This document shows, piece by piece, positions 34,247 through 46,350 of a stretch of 64,000 bases of DNA. The DNA is from Symbiodinium kawagutii. Lineage: Eukaryota; Sar; Dinophyceae; Suessiales; Symbiodiniaceae. The position numbers and the translations under genes were made by a program. Each line of letters begins with the position of its first letter. Positions within the stretch are counted from its first letter, which is position 1. The notes beneath the pieces are model-generated. The model had not been told where the DNA came from and did not search any database. It saw only the letters and a list, made by a program, of their open reading frames with translations. The stretch spans positions 224,964 to 288,963 of the forward strand of contig VSDK01015859.1 of assembly GCA_009767595.1 (NCBI GenBank), read 5' to 3'.

Positions 34247-34420
34247 GGGCTGAGATCACCCACCGGCTGTCTGGAGGGCTTGGAGCCAGGGTTAAGAACA
34301 GCCCAAGTTACACGGGGAGCAAGGCCAGGAGCTACCAGGAGGGTTCAAACCAAGCAACTGAGGGTATCCTGGAGAAACACAACTTGTGTGTTTCCGGGGT
34401 TCGTGGCTTGATGATTTCGA
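34247..34420 (+). CDS. possible exon, long open frame
   Basis: The frame AEITHRLSGGLGARVKNSP, then SKARSYQEGSNQATEG and ILEKHN, stays open for about 58 codons to a TGA near 34430. Another frame is open too. No sharp donor is visible. Confidence 0.3.
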
Positions 34421-34430
34421 TCGTTCCATG

Positions 34431-35647
34431 ATTTAAATCCAATGATGGATGTCTACCATTTGTTTGATGGTTGCTGTGTTTCTTGTCATACATGTGCTTG
34501 ATTGATGGTTAACAACAAGCAAGAACGATAGGGAGACCCACAATATAGTAGTCACTGCTGGGTGACTGCAACGAGCAGCAACGAGTTTGAAGGTGGTTTC
34601 GTCACGTTTTTCACCAGCAAGCCATCATGGGGGTGACCTGTATAGCCCATGATTCACCATGGCTAACTTGTTCATGGGAGTTAATCTATGAGAACCATGA
34701 GCACCGATTTTAAGCACATCAAATATGGACATTGATCGTTTGAACACCAGTCTTTGCTGAGGCCATTCCGATTCAGTGCTGCTGTGTGGTAGAAGGTACC
34801 CGACTGCCAGCTCAGCGCAGGACATCGTGTACCCCAACATGGTGACTGTCATGGATCCTCCTGTGGCTGCTTGTGAGTGGCCTGGTTGAGCGGGAACCTT
34901 GGGTGGTTGTGGGGCACCAAGCTGTCATACAAAGAAACCAAGGGCCAAACTGATTGTTGGTTGAATAATCAAATTGGCTCAAGTACAATCAAAATGGGTC
35001 TATTTCGTTTGATGACAAACCAGTAGTCGGCGCAGACATACAGTAGATACAAGGTACAAGGTACTATTTGATGAGTACTGTACATACTCTCCAACCTACC
35101 ATTGTAGATCTAAGTGACAACACAAGCAAGCAAGTTGATGTGGATGTTAGCAACGCGATGGGGTCATCACAACCAGCCTGGGTAATTGCTACAGAAAGAG
35201 TTACGCTGCTACGCCAACACTTAGCTTGTTTGTGAGAGACTGACTGCGAAGAAATCCAGACCCACAAGAGTTCAGACAGGTTGGCTATGCCCAGACCATG
35301 GCTGAAACCGCCACTATTTCTTGCTGTTTGAATTCATTGACATATACAGTCACCCGAGCAGTTTCAAGAAACCCAAGCGCGTGCGGTACAAAAGTGTTGA
35401 CAAGGTGAGCCCCTAGCAGTTTCAAGTATTTACAAGTCAGGTTGTCACCCCCTACAAGTGTTAGTTCACCCCAGCTGAGCTACTTGAAACCAGCAGCTTC
35501 AGCTGGTTAGGGGCCCGTGCCAGCAGATTCACCGGGAAACTTAAGGAACCCCGTTCGCCAGGAAGGGCCAGATCCAATAGCATCAGCGAGATTGTTTTTT
35601 TTTACTTCAAAAAGTATGAATGCAGCAATGCTTTTGATCCCAAATAG
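34431..35647. other. intron-like DNA
   Basis: No splice-bounded exon with good support. A CpG-bearing patch at 35511-35600 reads ASRFTGKLKEPRSPGRAR on + and could be a short exon after GCTGGTTAG. Confidence 0.3.
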
Positions 35648-35743
35648 CTTATTCAATGCTGTTCATACAAATGCTTCCTTTTTATTGCTACCCTGCCGCC
35701 CACGATTCCTCCGGACACTGAGCGCCAGTATGAATGCTTATCA
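35648..35743 (+). CDS. possible 96-nt exon
   Basis: After CCCAAATAG the frame contains TLPPTIPPDTERQYECLS and ends at a GTTTAA donor after CAG. The acceptor is weak. Confidence 0.35.
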
Positions 35744-35804
35744 GGTTTAAAGCATCGATGTCGTTTACTTCACAAAGTCCTTCAGCCTCGCAGATTGCCT
35801 TTTC

Positions 35805-35960
35805 CTGGTTGGTGGTTTTAAACATGTTCTATTTTCCCTATGTAAGAATTGAAGAAATAGTTGGTTGACTAATATTTTAATTCAATATTTCGTAGTATCC
35901 TAGTGATACTTAACAAATAGTTGGTTGACTCATATTATAAGGGTGGTTCAACCACCAACC
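35805..35960. mobile_element. family A element with internal duplication
   Basis: CTGGTTGGTGGTTTTAAACAT on the left and GGTGGTTCAACCACCAACC on the right. The core AACAAATAGTTGGTTGACT is present twice, so the copy is about 60 bp longer than the others. Confidence 0.65.
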
Positions 35961-36030
35961 CCAGGGGTTGTGGCTTGCCCACGGCAGCCGGTTCGTTCCA
36001 CATCTCTCTTCAGGTCCCCTGGTTGCGGGC

Positions 36031-36110
36031 AAAAACCTCAGGAGACCCTGGTCCGGTCACATCGTGCGCTTGGAAACACGTGGTGGGCGTTCGTGGTTGT
36101 CATTGAGGCT
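36031..36110 (+). CDS. possible exon after family A element
   Basis: The acceptor CATCTCTCTTCAG is strong. All three frames are open (for example VPWLRAKTSGDPGPVTS). The donor is unclear. Confidence 0.35.
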
Positions 36111-36623
36111 TCACACTTCCTACATTTTCCTACTGTTCCCAGATGATGGGTACAAACCAAGGAATCGTAGTTATAGTTGATGGTTAACATTTGCGAAAAT
36201 CTGTTGATGGTGAAGTCGGATGACCGAACATGCATGACTTGCATCATTAGGGATGGCTAAGGCTAAACGATGGCGCTTTTATTGGTAGGAAACACAGCGT
36301 TGATGATGGTTCATGATGGACATTCAGATGTTAATAATGACGATGATGATGACTGTTGAAGAAGAATCATGGTGAACTATTTCAATGATCCTCCACTATC
36401 AATTATCATTATACCGGTGTGATATTACATGTTGTTTAATCATTGTTAGAAGCAATGATAAAGCAGAATCAACACTAGTTGAACTGGTATTCATCAATTA
36501 CCAACCATCAGTTAACCAGTTGTGCTTAGTTGATAGAGCTGATTCACCTGCCAGCTGCCAGTTCCATCCAGTTCCTCGGGCCTGCTGATCATACTTGGTA
36601 AGAGATTTTGCTGATTTGTTCAC

Positions 36624-36728
36624 TTGGTTGTTTCTCAAAATAGGCGGCCCAAAAAAGGGTTGGTTTATTACTATAAATGACTATTGATGGATTATTTTGG
36701 GGGTCTCGTATTTTGAGAAACACCCACT
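36624..36728. mobile_element. MITE-like element, family B copy 2
   Basis: TTGGTTGTTTCTCAAAATAGG on the left and TATTTTGAGAAACACCCA on the right are inverted copies. Internal GGTTTATTACTATAAATGA. 105 bp. Confidence 0.7.
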
Positions 36729-37232
36729 TGGGATGTTCTTCGGAATCATAGTTTCCCTTCGGTAAACTTTGCAGGAATTTGAGCGTTGAGAATGACCAGC
36801 GCTTGCACAGTTGTAGGGCAAATTATGTTGGATTTTTTCGTAAACTTGCCTGGAAGGGACAACAATTGCAATTTCTTTACGGGAAAAAAATCAATGGTGG
36901 ATTTTGCACGGCCAAGTTGGTTTACCATGATTTAAACTGTTAAAAATGAGATTTCAGCTAAACGCTTTAGTCCATGTCAACTTCTGTGAGTCAACCATTT
37001 ATTGTGACGGCTGGTCTCCTGGTCGCCTCTGAATTTCTCGCTGTTTTCTACATCAACAAGTCCTCCTGTACGGATCATTGTTTACCGATCATGTTCACAT
37101 CATGTATGGCTCGCACTCAAACTGCACATACCCAGAGGCTCCATTTATGCTATATTTACCGTATTTACCTACATCATTTACCTGTAAAATGACCCAAATG
37201 TAAGTAAATATGCCATACATGCAGCATTTGGG

Positions 37233-37267
<35 letters not shown>

Positions 37268-37363
37268 ATTGAGTTTAGTCAGGAGATTCCTGAGAGGTGG
37301 GCATGACATGGATTGACCAATTGAGAGGATGTTTCATTGATCCCGGGTTGACATCATCTAAGC

Positions 37364-37459
37364 CGGTTGGTGGTTTTAAACATTTTTCATTTTCCCTAGC
37401 AATTGTTAACAAATGGTTGGTTGACTAGTATTTTTCATAGGGGTTGAAACCACCCACCA
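37364..37459. mobile_element. MITE-like element, family A copy 7
   Basis: CGGTTGGTGGTTTTAAACAT and GGGGTTGAAACCACCCACC ends. Internal TTTTCCCTAGCAATTGTTAA and GGTTGGTTGACTAGTATTTT. A typical 96-bp copy. Confidence 0.7.
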
Positions 37460-38837
37460 ATAAGTTGCTCATAACTTTTGTGCCATCCCACAGCAACTTG
37501 ACCATACCAACATGATTGCCTTCCGTAATTGAGGTACCCCGTCAACCATCACGAACTATCATCAGCCATCATTGGTGGTCGTGACAAATGGCGAGGATAT
37601 TTGAGAATCATCACCTTCCTTCCCTATGCTTCCAGTTACATCCAGTTAGCATGAAATCGTAGGTAACCAACCCAAATAAGAGTGGTAGAAGCCAGCAGGT
37701 TACCTACATAGATGGATAGATAGATGCACGTGTCTTGACCTACATTTGTGGTAGCTGGAAGCATAGGGCTTTCTTAGCACTTTCCCATCACCGCACGCAT
37801 TGCTTCGCCACCTTGCTTCACAAACTCTCCGTGAGGACTTTCCTCTGGCCTGTTTCGAACTTCAGAGGTCTGGCTTTTCTGGTGATGTTGACCAGCTGGT
37901 GGTACAGGTAGGTAACATCTGGGAGGTGGAATTATCTCAATCAGCTTAAAGGTCGTAGCACTTAGGATCTCCCCTGGTCTACTAACAGTGTTTTCGGTGG
38001 CAACTGGTACCCTCCTGTTGAACCACGGATGTTTACCGTTGAAACTAGGGTAAACATCACATGTTATTTAAGCAGCAGACACCATCATTTACAAACAGCT
38101 GCATAACTAGTCACAATTCTGAGCTCCTATTGCACATGTGTGTTTTTTCTTGAATGAACTGAAACAGATGATAGTTGATACAATTATGTGGATAGAAATT
38201 TGCTTTTGGATTCAGAGTATGCATTGTACATGTGCACACATTCTGATACTCAACACCTATATGAGCCTATACGTATATATGGGGTGCATAATTTCATATA
38301 GGTGTTCATTATCCAAGATGGATAAGCCAAATGCAGCCTTGACAATGTACATTATGCAAACATTCTGCATTGTACATTACGCATTATCCAAGAGTCATAG
38401 GAAACAAATGCACGAGGGAAGATGGTCGGCTTGGATCATGGATTATGATTGAGCTAAGTAGCTGTGGTAGCTATGCTTACTATCCCGGAGGCATTGACTA
38501 GCCAAGCGTGGTTTTCTACCTGGCTGTTAGTTCTATGGCGTTATTGATGTGTAAATGTAACATGTATATATTTTTCTTAGATAAAAATATCATATATGTA
38601 TATATCTATATGTTGATATATATATATATACAAGTGAACTCTCATTTGCCCAGTAGGATCTGTGGTAGTCATACGTATCTAGCTTGTCAATCCCAGGTCA
38701 TTGACATTTACCATAATCCTTGCCCACCAATACTCACCCACCAGCATCCAACCATTGGTGAACCAAGAAATAGATCAGAATGATATTGAGTCATTACCTT
38801 TGGCTATTTTTCAAAACCCTCATTGCAGGCGATGATT

Positions 38838-38967
38838 TTGGTGGTTTCTCCAAATAGTGCTACCCCCAAATCATCCTTTTAAAACCATTTGTATTCATAA
38901 ACCAACAATTTTTTGGGGGTCCATGGGGGTGGGGGTCCCCTATTTTAAGCAATGCTCATTTTGGTGG
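38838..38967. mobile_element. MITE-like element, family B copy 3
   Basis: TTGGTGGTTTCTCCAAATAG on the left, CCCCTATTTTAAGCAATG on the right, with a duplicated GGGGGTCC block inside. An exon candidate's acceptor follows within 15 bp. Confidence 0.6.
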
Positions 38968-38979
38968 ATGAGCGCGCAG

Positions 38980-39017
38980 GCAGCCCGTTCAAGAGCTAGC
39001 TTTGGATCAGCGGCTTG
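38980..39017 (+). CDS. candidate 38-nt micro-exon
   Basis: The acceptor is GAGCGCGCAG and the canonical donor GTGAGCAG. The frame reads QPVQELALDQRL, helical like the other exons. It lies directly behind a family B element. Confidence 0.45.
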
Positions 39018-41011
39018 GTGAGCAGAGCGGGGCATTGGAGCAGTGACTTTCGGGGCATTGGCCAGAGTATCCGATGTATTTATGTCTCAATTATTGTAAA
39101 TACAGAAATCGTCACTTGTTTGAATATGAATTGAGCAAAAAAGAAAATCATATATATATATATATACATATATTTGTGTTTTCAGTAAATGAATCATGAT
39201 GCGATCGTATAATGGTTTTTGGAGTTATATATGTATATGTTCATAGTTATATGCGTGTTATATATATATATACATGTATTATGAACGTACGTTGTTTTTG
39301 GGTTCTGATTTTATTGTGCGCTTGTACGTGTGTAAATAGATATATATATATATGTTTCATCAACCTGTTTTGTTGCCAATACATCCGTGGTGGATAAACT
39401 TTGAGAAACAAGACATATATCTCATTGCCCAACTAATATCTACTTGTGCAAGTAATGGCAGGCAGTAATCTTTGTTATCAGTGACAATTAACCGTAGTCA
39501 TAGACGTGATGAACCCCAGACGATGCAAGCATTTTGGAACCATCAGCAACCGCTAATCACCGTTGCCTAGTCGCAATTGTTGGTTATTCTCGTCTATTTG
39601 CATGATTCATGCACCATCACTCGCCGCTTTTGAGAATTGACCAGATCATTCTGATCCCCTATGTCCAACCATTACTAGTGTTGCCAGCACTATTCAGCAT
39701 TATTCATCGTTTATAAATATATATATTTTTTTATAAAAATATATATATATATATTTATACATATATATATAATGTATAGTGTACATGAGTGTGCACATTT
39801 AGCATCATCAGCCATCAGCAATTGTGCCATCAACCATCATTTACTACCGCTATACTGTAGTCAAGAACTCATAGTCAGAACAAATTTTGGACACATCCAT
39901 TCTGCAGCTAAGCTTCTCTACTTGGAACCGAAATCAGGTACTCAGAACAGGCCCAACATAAGTGAGACCTTTGATCGTCAAAGATTATGTAATGACATAA
40001 GTGAATAATCATATATGTTGTTTTTTTAGTTTATATAACATACACATATATGTATATTTTCATATAGTACATATTAATATTGTATATATATATATATTGA
40101 TTGAAACACATATCTATAATCATACAAAAATCAACCTATGGTATAGCGATGGACACATTCTAAATACCAGAATGTATTGAAATTGGTTTGTAATGAAATT
40201 GCTCTAAGTACAGCGGTTACCGGAGCCGTCCTAAGTACTGAATCCACACGTGTTTTTCGGTCTAAGTATGTGTTTGTCACTGTACTAATCACTCCTTATC
40301 AGCCATTAACTAGTGGTCAACTGTTCATTGTCAGTCATTTCTGATCTACTTGGTTATGTAAGCACGAGTCTACCTATAGTCATTGGGCATTATTGGTCAT
40401 ACCTATCCAAAGCGAGTCATACCGTAATCATCATTGGTCATGGCCATTAGTCATCATAGTTTGCATATCTATCATCAACTATAATACATCAAGTATAATC
40501 TACCTATGTATTTTTCATCAACCAGAGTGTCACTCTTTCGTTATAAGTGGGTAAGCCACCAGCAATTAAAGCTACCCGAAGTTACCCTGGTTATAAGATT
40601 TTATAACCTAAGTTACACCTAGTTATACAACCATTCCTTCCTTATCAGGTAATTACCTATGAATGGTTGGCTTATTACTATGATAGATAAACTGCATGAA
40701 AACGGGGAAGCATGAAATAGTTTATCTATCATGGTTACTAGTATGATAACCTATAAGGAGGTTATTGCTATGAAAACCGGGGTTCCCATGACTAGGTTTG
40801 CTACTATGATTGCAACCTAACTCTATAAGCTTACTGTGTTTTATCACTAAAAATGGTTGATAAACTGGATGAAAACTGGGGTTCCTACGCATTGAATGGT
40901 TAGTTCCTCTAAATGGTTCTCAAGTTAGTTACTACGAATTGAATGGTTTGTTTATTACTATGGTTGACGACTATCTATTTATATATATGTATATATATAT
41001 ATATATTTATG

Positions 41012-41045
<34 letters not shown>

Positions 41046-41197
41046 TATGTATATATATATATATAGCTGGTTATAATGGTTAACAATAGGGGATGATAAC
41101 TGACAATTATAGGGAATATACCAGCTGGTTAATGGTTAATAATAGGGACGACCTAACTTGAGAAACGTCCCATTTCAATTCATCACATTTGCGTCAG
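39018..41197. other. intron-like DNA with TA repeats
   Basis: Several (TA)n runs, including a 38-bp tandem TTTATGTATATAT unit at about 40985-41065. Gene-like sequence is absent. Confidence 0.4.
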
Positions 41198-41279
41198 GTC
41201 GTCTCTGATACGCCGCCTGGCGGAGACTTCCCCAGCAGATGGGACCGCGACCTTGGCAGAGGCCAAGGAGCGGCTGGGG
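41198..41279 (+). CDS. candidate exon, helical
   Basis: The acceptor is CATTTGCGTCAG and the donor GTGATC. After one split base the frame reads SSLIRRLAETSPADG, then TATLAEAKERLG. It is one of the clearest helical exons. Its 3' part lies inside a 247-bp tandem duplication. Confidence 0.55.
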
Positions 41280-41731
41280 GTGATCAATCTGATCAAGCTG
41301 TTGGTGAATTAATGACAGATTGATTAACGATACTGGTGAATTTAATGATTCACCAATTTGATGATTAAATGATGATCCTTAATGTAATGATCACTAATGA
41401 TCAATGATTCATCATTTAATCATTAATTGGTATGTAAGTCGGTTAGTACTAGTGAAAGATGGTTCCCACCAGTTGATGATGGTTGAGGGGCCCGCGACCT
41501 TGGCAGAGGCCAAGGAGCGGCTGGCCATGATCAATCTGATCAAGCTGTTGGTGAATTAATGACAGATTGATTAACGATACTGGTGAATTTAATGATTCAC
41601 CAATTTGATGATTAAATGATGATCCTTAATGTAATGATCACTAATGATCAATGATTCATCATTTAATCATTAATTGGTATGTAAGTCGGTTAGTACTAGT
41701 GAAAGATGGTTCCCACCAGTTGATGATGGTT
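41246..41731 (+). repeat. 247-bp tandem duplication
   Basis: 41246-41484 and 41493-41731 are nearly identical over 239 bp. The difference I can see is GGG to CCA at the GT donor of the exon, plus the 8-bp junction GAGGGGCC. It duplicates the last 34 nt of the exon at 41198 plus about 200 bp of intron. In the second copy the GTGATC donor reads ATGATC. Confidence 0.9.
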
Positions 41732-43660
41732 CAAAATGGTCAAGAATGATTACTGATCGATGGTTATTACTGGTTAATAGGTTAACAATGATTAATAAGA
41801 ACAAACTAATGATACTGATGTCCACGAACGCTTCTGAATTATGACACGAGCGGTATATCATGGTGGTCAATGATGATAGTGATGGTCAATACTGGTAGTG
41901 ATGGTCACTAATGATGGTGATAACTATCATGGTCAATAATGGTATTGTTAATAACAATGATGGTAACAACTGTTCATCATACTCATAGACGTCAAAGTTG
42001 GTTAATAATTGACTCTCGGTTGGTCACAAATATTGGTAACAACAATTCATGATACTGATGGTAGATAATGCTCAAGCATTGATCATGCTGCCATGGTCGC
42101 GGTCATCCCTGGAGTCTTTTGGTGGGGTCCCAACCAAGTGGTGAACATCCCAAAGGTGAAGCCCTCAAGATATGCTTTGCGAAGTGGTTCCAAACTGCTG
42201 TTCTTGTGGTGTTGAGTGGTGGATCTTAGCGGTGGTGGATCTACACACAGTCATCAAGTCCTGATAGGGACAAAAAATATGGTTGGCGCTTTCGATCATG
42301 TATGGCAATTCTTAACCACTTTTGAGATAATTGCTACAGGAGTCTTCTATGTTCACTTTTCGTTGAAAGCGCCAACCAGATAAAGAATTTGCTGATTAAC
42401 CACCAACGAATCATTGATCATGAACGTATTTTCATTGACGAATCACCGAAACTAGCCCCATGAGAATTGGTGTAAAAGGAATTGCCATTGGGGTTTTGCT
42501 GGCTCGGTTTAGCCATGTTGTCCCATGTTGGCTGATTACAAGCCATGAGGTAGGGCTTGAACCACAACGTAAGCGGATGACGCAGCCCTCGGTTTTCACC
42601 TCAGCTCCAATGCTCCAATGTGTTGTTTTTTCCCGAAGGTAAATGATCAAATTGATGACCAGTGACCTGTTGTTTGCCAAGAGAAAAAGGAACTTAACCC
42701 AGTGCCAAGTTGAGCTTGATCAATTATATAGATGCTAAGGGTGTGGATTCAAGGACGAATCCGCAATAGTGGTTACTGATAGCTACTGATCACCATGTGT
42801 TGGTCATTGGGATGTGACACTTCCATCGCTGAGATGTGTTGTTGTTTTTTTTGTGTTCATCATGCAGGTTGATAGACTCTATTTGCTTGCAGATACTAGA
42901 CATATGCTAAGCAGATGGATTGATTTCATGGTTCTCATCCATGTGTTCATGCAACATGTGTTGGTTGGTTGTTTTTTCGTTCAAAATACAATGTTGGATG
43001 ACACAATGTTGGATGGACGTGCAGACTTGTGTTTTATCCAAAACTTGGTTGAACAATATCCAAGCACCTCCCATTTGGGATGATGTTTTCGAAGGAATTT
43101 GTGGATGCAAGATGGGGTGCCAAGGACTTGTGACTTGTGACTTGTTCGACCACCTATTAGTTGTGATCCATAAAGATAGGCATCACTCCCCGGTTTTTTT
43201 CGGGATTTGATGGGATTCTTGATGTGTGACGCCTATCCCTATGGAATCCGCAACGGCTGCCGTACCCTTTCGACTTTGCTTCACAGCTCCACGGCCGCTC
43301 ACGGTTCTGGTCACGTCTTCAGCGCTTCAGCGCTTCCTACAGGACGTTCCGCTGTTTCATCACCTGAGATCCTTGGCGAGCAGTTGGAGATGAGGAGCCA
43401 CCGGAGATGAGTCGTTTAAGATGCGCCTAGCTCACAATCGTTGGTTGGCCAGTCAATTGAGGATCGATCTGCCATATCCACTTGGTGATCTTAACAAAGT
43501 CTTCTCAGATTTGTTGGAGTCAATTCACTCTTGAACCTTGGACATCCATTTGGTGATTTGCTGCTGGCACACCACAGTGGTGCAGTGGAGCATCATCCCT
43601 GGAAGCCAGTAGCAAAAGATTCTCCCTGAGAAGATCAGCAAGAGATTTGTTTCCGTACTT
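41732..43660. other. intron-like DNA
   Basis: GATGGTCAATGATGG-type words. A weak exon-like patch at 42156-42215 reads EALKICFAKWFQTAVL on +. A GC-rich patch at 43206-43410 has open frames (for example ALQRFLQDVPLFHHLRSLA) but no certain boundaries. Confidence 0.35.
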
Positions 43661-43781
43661 ACATGGCTATGGGTCAATAGTAACCATCAATAGTGGTGGA
43701 TAAAAACCAGCAATTTATAGGGAAAACAATGGTGAATGATAGGGGAACCAAGGCTACAGGATTTTGACCCACGGTCATATG
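43661..43781 (-). mobile_element. MITE-like element, family C copy 6
   Basis: ACATGGCTATGGGTCAAT on the left, TTTTGACCCACGGTCATATG on the right, internal GGTGAATGATAGGGGAACCA. A typical 121-bp copy. Confidence 0.7.
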
Positions 43782-43866
43782 CTCCTGGCTCCTGCTCTTC
43801 ATCTTGTTCCCCTGCACAGTATCAAGCATATTAAAGCCATTTCTATGATGCTCCAGCTTCCCATAT

Positions 43867-43976
43867 GGTGGTTTCTCAAAATAGGGGTACCCCCAAATCA
43901 TCCAATTAATAACCAGTGCTAGTATTGAAACAACAATTTCGGTGTCCCCTATTTTCAGAAACCCCTTTATTAACAT
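43867..43976. mobile_element. MITE-like element, family B copy 4
   Basis: GGTGGTTTCTCAAAATAGGG on the left and CCCCTATTTTCAGAAACCCC on the right. It lies 85 bp after the family C copy. Confidence 0.7.
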
Positions 43977-44121
43977 ATATAGTAACAAGCCACCCATGTC
44001 TTTGGTGTCCCTAAGTATTTTTGAAGAACCACCAAACATCGCAGTTCCACGTGTTTTTCATCGCATGGCCCCAGTTTCACCCCCAGATTTCCGGATCTCC
44101 TGTGGGGTGCTCGCTGCTTAG

Positions 44122-44161
44122 GTGATCCCCTGGCGCGGAAACTTGCCCGGGAGCTGCTGCC
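44122..44161 (+). CDS. candidate 40-nt micro-exon
   Basis: The acceptor is TCGCTGCTTAG and the canonical donor GTGAGA. The frame reads DPLARKLARELLP, a short amphipathic helix. GC-rich sequence continues downstream to 44240. Confidence 0.45.
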
Positions 44162-44972
44162 GTGAGAAAGCGAGCGAGCGCTGCTGGGCCGCCGCTGGGC
44201 CGGCGCTGGGGATCTGCGACCAGCCGTTGGTTGGTTGTCTCAGTGCTGAATCCGCAGCCAGCCCAGCTGAATCCAAGATGAATTTCCAGATTTAGAAAGG
44301 AATTGATGGATGATGATGATGGATGTTTTGGTGTCAAATGTGCCTATGTAAATCATCCATGCAGTAGGATCCAGAGAAGATTTTTTGGGAGTCTTTTCTT
44401 CGTAACAGGTTCAATCACCCCCGCAGTCGATGAATGCAGAAATCATGTGTTTTGTAGTTTCCATGTTAGGAGCATCCAGAGGGCAGTCGATCTCTCACCA
44501 TCATGGTCATGAAGGCATTTTAACGGCACCCCCATTCTTTTCGCATGGTGTGAACTTGGTAAGGACAAGAACATGCCAACGTTGCTGTTGATGGTTCCCA
44601 GGTGATCGTTTGGCTTTTTCCAACCGTAGGAATGATTGCCCAGTTGACCAAGGTTTATTTAGGACGAGGCAACTAACTACCAAACGGTGTATGAAGTAAG
44701 AGTTATTCATGATTAATAATGACACATGATTGTTGTAATAATGTTTAATATTCAATGCTTGGATTACTAGGTGCAAGCACTATGACAACTGACATAATCA
44801 TTCCGTACCATTTTTTTGGACCAATTGCCAATTACCCTAGTAAACCAGCCTGCTAATGGTGTAGATTACTCAGTTGTACAGGTTGGAACCAATGGAACCA
44901 CTACTCGAACCACCAACAGCAGGGCACCAAGGATGGACAAAAATAGCCTTAGAGGTTGTTCCTTGCCTGCAG

Positions 44973-45046
44973 GTATCCGGCCGCGCGAGTTCTCATGTCA
45001 GGCGGCGTTGTGGGACAACATGGGACAACCCAGGGGATGCACCAGG
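44973..45046 (+). CDS. candidate 74-nt exon
   Basis: The acceptor is CCTTGCCTGCAG and the donor GTTTCC. The preferred frame reads REFSCQAALWDNMGQPRG. Other frames are open. Confidence 0.4.
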
Positions 45047-46226
45047 GTTTCCGGATGGGTTGCTGGGATGGTTGTTGGTCGAGTCAGGTTCCAAGTAGCA
45101 AGCGACCGTTGTGGATCCCCTGCTGGGGATTACTTCATCCCAAAAGCTCGGTAGCTACTTTGATGCACCCTGCAGATGGAATGCACGTGCACGAGCTGTA
45201 TTGAATTGTTGGTTGTTTGACTTGTTGGCATGGTGCATTTGATTCACAAGTGTGATTCCAGTTTTCCCGTCTTGTCTAGGGTTCAGACTGGCGAAACTAT
45301 CCTGAAACGCGTGGCAACCGTGGAAACGCCCGTGGCTGCCATGTCAAGCACTGGGTCGTAGGGAGATTTTTGGATGATTTGGATGGAGACCTGGAAAAAT
45401 CATGTTTCAGCTGTCCATCTTCCAGTTCTCAAAAGGTTGACTACGGTATTTCTACAATAGCTGGAAACATGATAAGTTATCTCTTTGATCAAGGTTTACA
45501 AAGCAGGACAAGTTGTACATAGTTATACCATGATGCTCTAATCAAATCAGTTGCTACTTCATCCACAAGTTTGTTTCTCTCTTCCCACTTCAGATGCCAG
45601 CACAACTCTCAACTAGTGAGTTGTGGGGCTTTCCACGGCTCCTCCCACGGGTCCTCGCTTCGTTCATCCCAGGATGGGATAGCCCAGCTCCTACCATTTG
45701 AATCCGCAGTGAACTGACAAGGGTAACTTCATCAAGTTATAACCAGTCATATAACCCAAGCGGGTTCATTATATACCTAGCGTTGACCCAAGAAACGGAC
45801 TGACTTCCCTGGTTATAACCAGGCATACCTTCTGATGCTCACTTGGCTAGCTGAATCACCACTCATGAATAGATGGCCGGAAACAATCGTGGTGATTCTC
45901 CGATGGCAGCTCAATTTACCAGGGCAACCCAATCGTTACAGCACCAATTTTTAGACGGGTACTATACCAACAGTTGAGCGCTCAGTTGAGGTATATCCGC
46001 GGACTACCCCTTCTTAAACCCATGGTTGCCCGATTGTTCCCCTGGTCCCAAGTTACCCCAAGAGTTGCCCAATTGTTCCCGAACTTCTTCATTCATATTT
46101 TCACCCTTTATTTGTTCCTCATGTTTATATACGTGTTTCCCAGTGGTTGCCACCGTTCCCCAACCAAGGGCAACGTCCGCTGAACGTCCGCTGAACACAG
46201 CGGTGATCCTCCGCGGCTGACCCCAG

Positions 46227-46297
46227 GCGGGTTTCTGAGAGAGCGCCTCCGTCCTTGCGGGGCGAGGTCTTGTGGTGTCGCAAGGTGCAACCGCTGG
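46227..46297 (+). CDS. candidate 71-nt exon
   Basis: The acceptor is GCTGACCCCAG and the donor GTGGTG. The frames FLRERLRPCGARSCGVAR and ERAPPSLRGEVLWCRKVQ are both open. A family A MITE starts about 50 bp downstream. Confidence 0.4.
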
Positions 46298-46350
46298 GTG
46301 GTGGCGTGGCGTGGTACCCCAGAGCTATTTGCAATACCAAGATGTAGCCT

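Larger units (their letters stand above)
36111..38837. other. long intron-like span
   Basis: AT-rich, with a (TA)n run at about 37234-37267 and MITE copies of families A and B. I find no supported exon. The ORFs at 38138-38783 are AT-rich without splice context. Confidence 0.35.

Noticed and set aside
34974-34983. TTGGCTCAAG, the end of the dinoflagellate spliced leader (also at 12534)
   Set aside because: Only 10 nt match and the upstream leader sequence is absent, so chance is likely.
41246-41731. CRISPR-like or phage-like direct repeats
   Set aside because: Only two 239-bp copies with an exon end inside; this is a eukaryotic tandem duplication.
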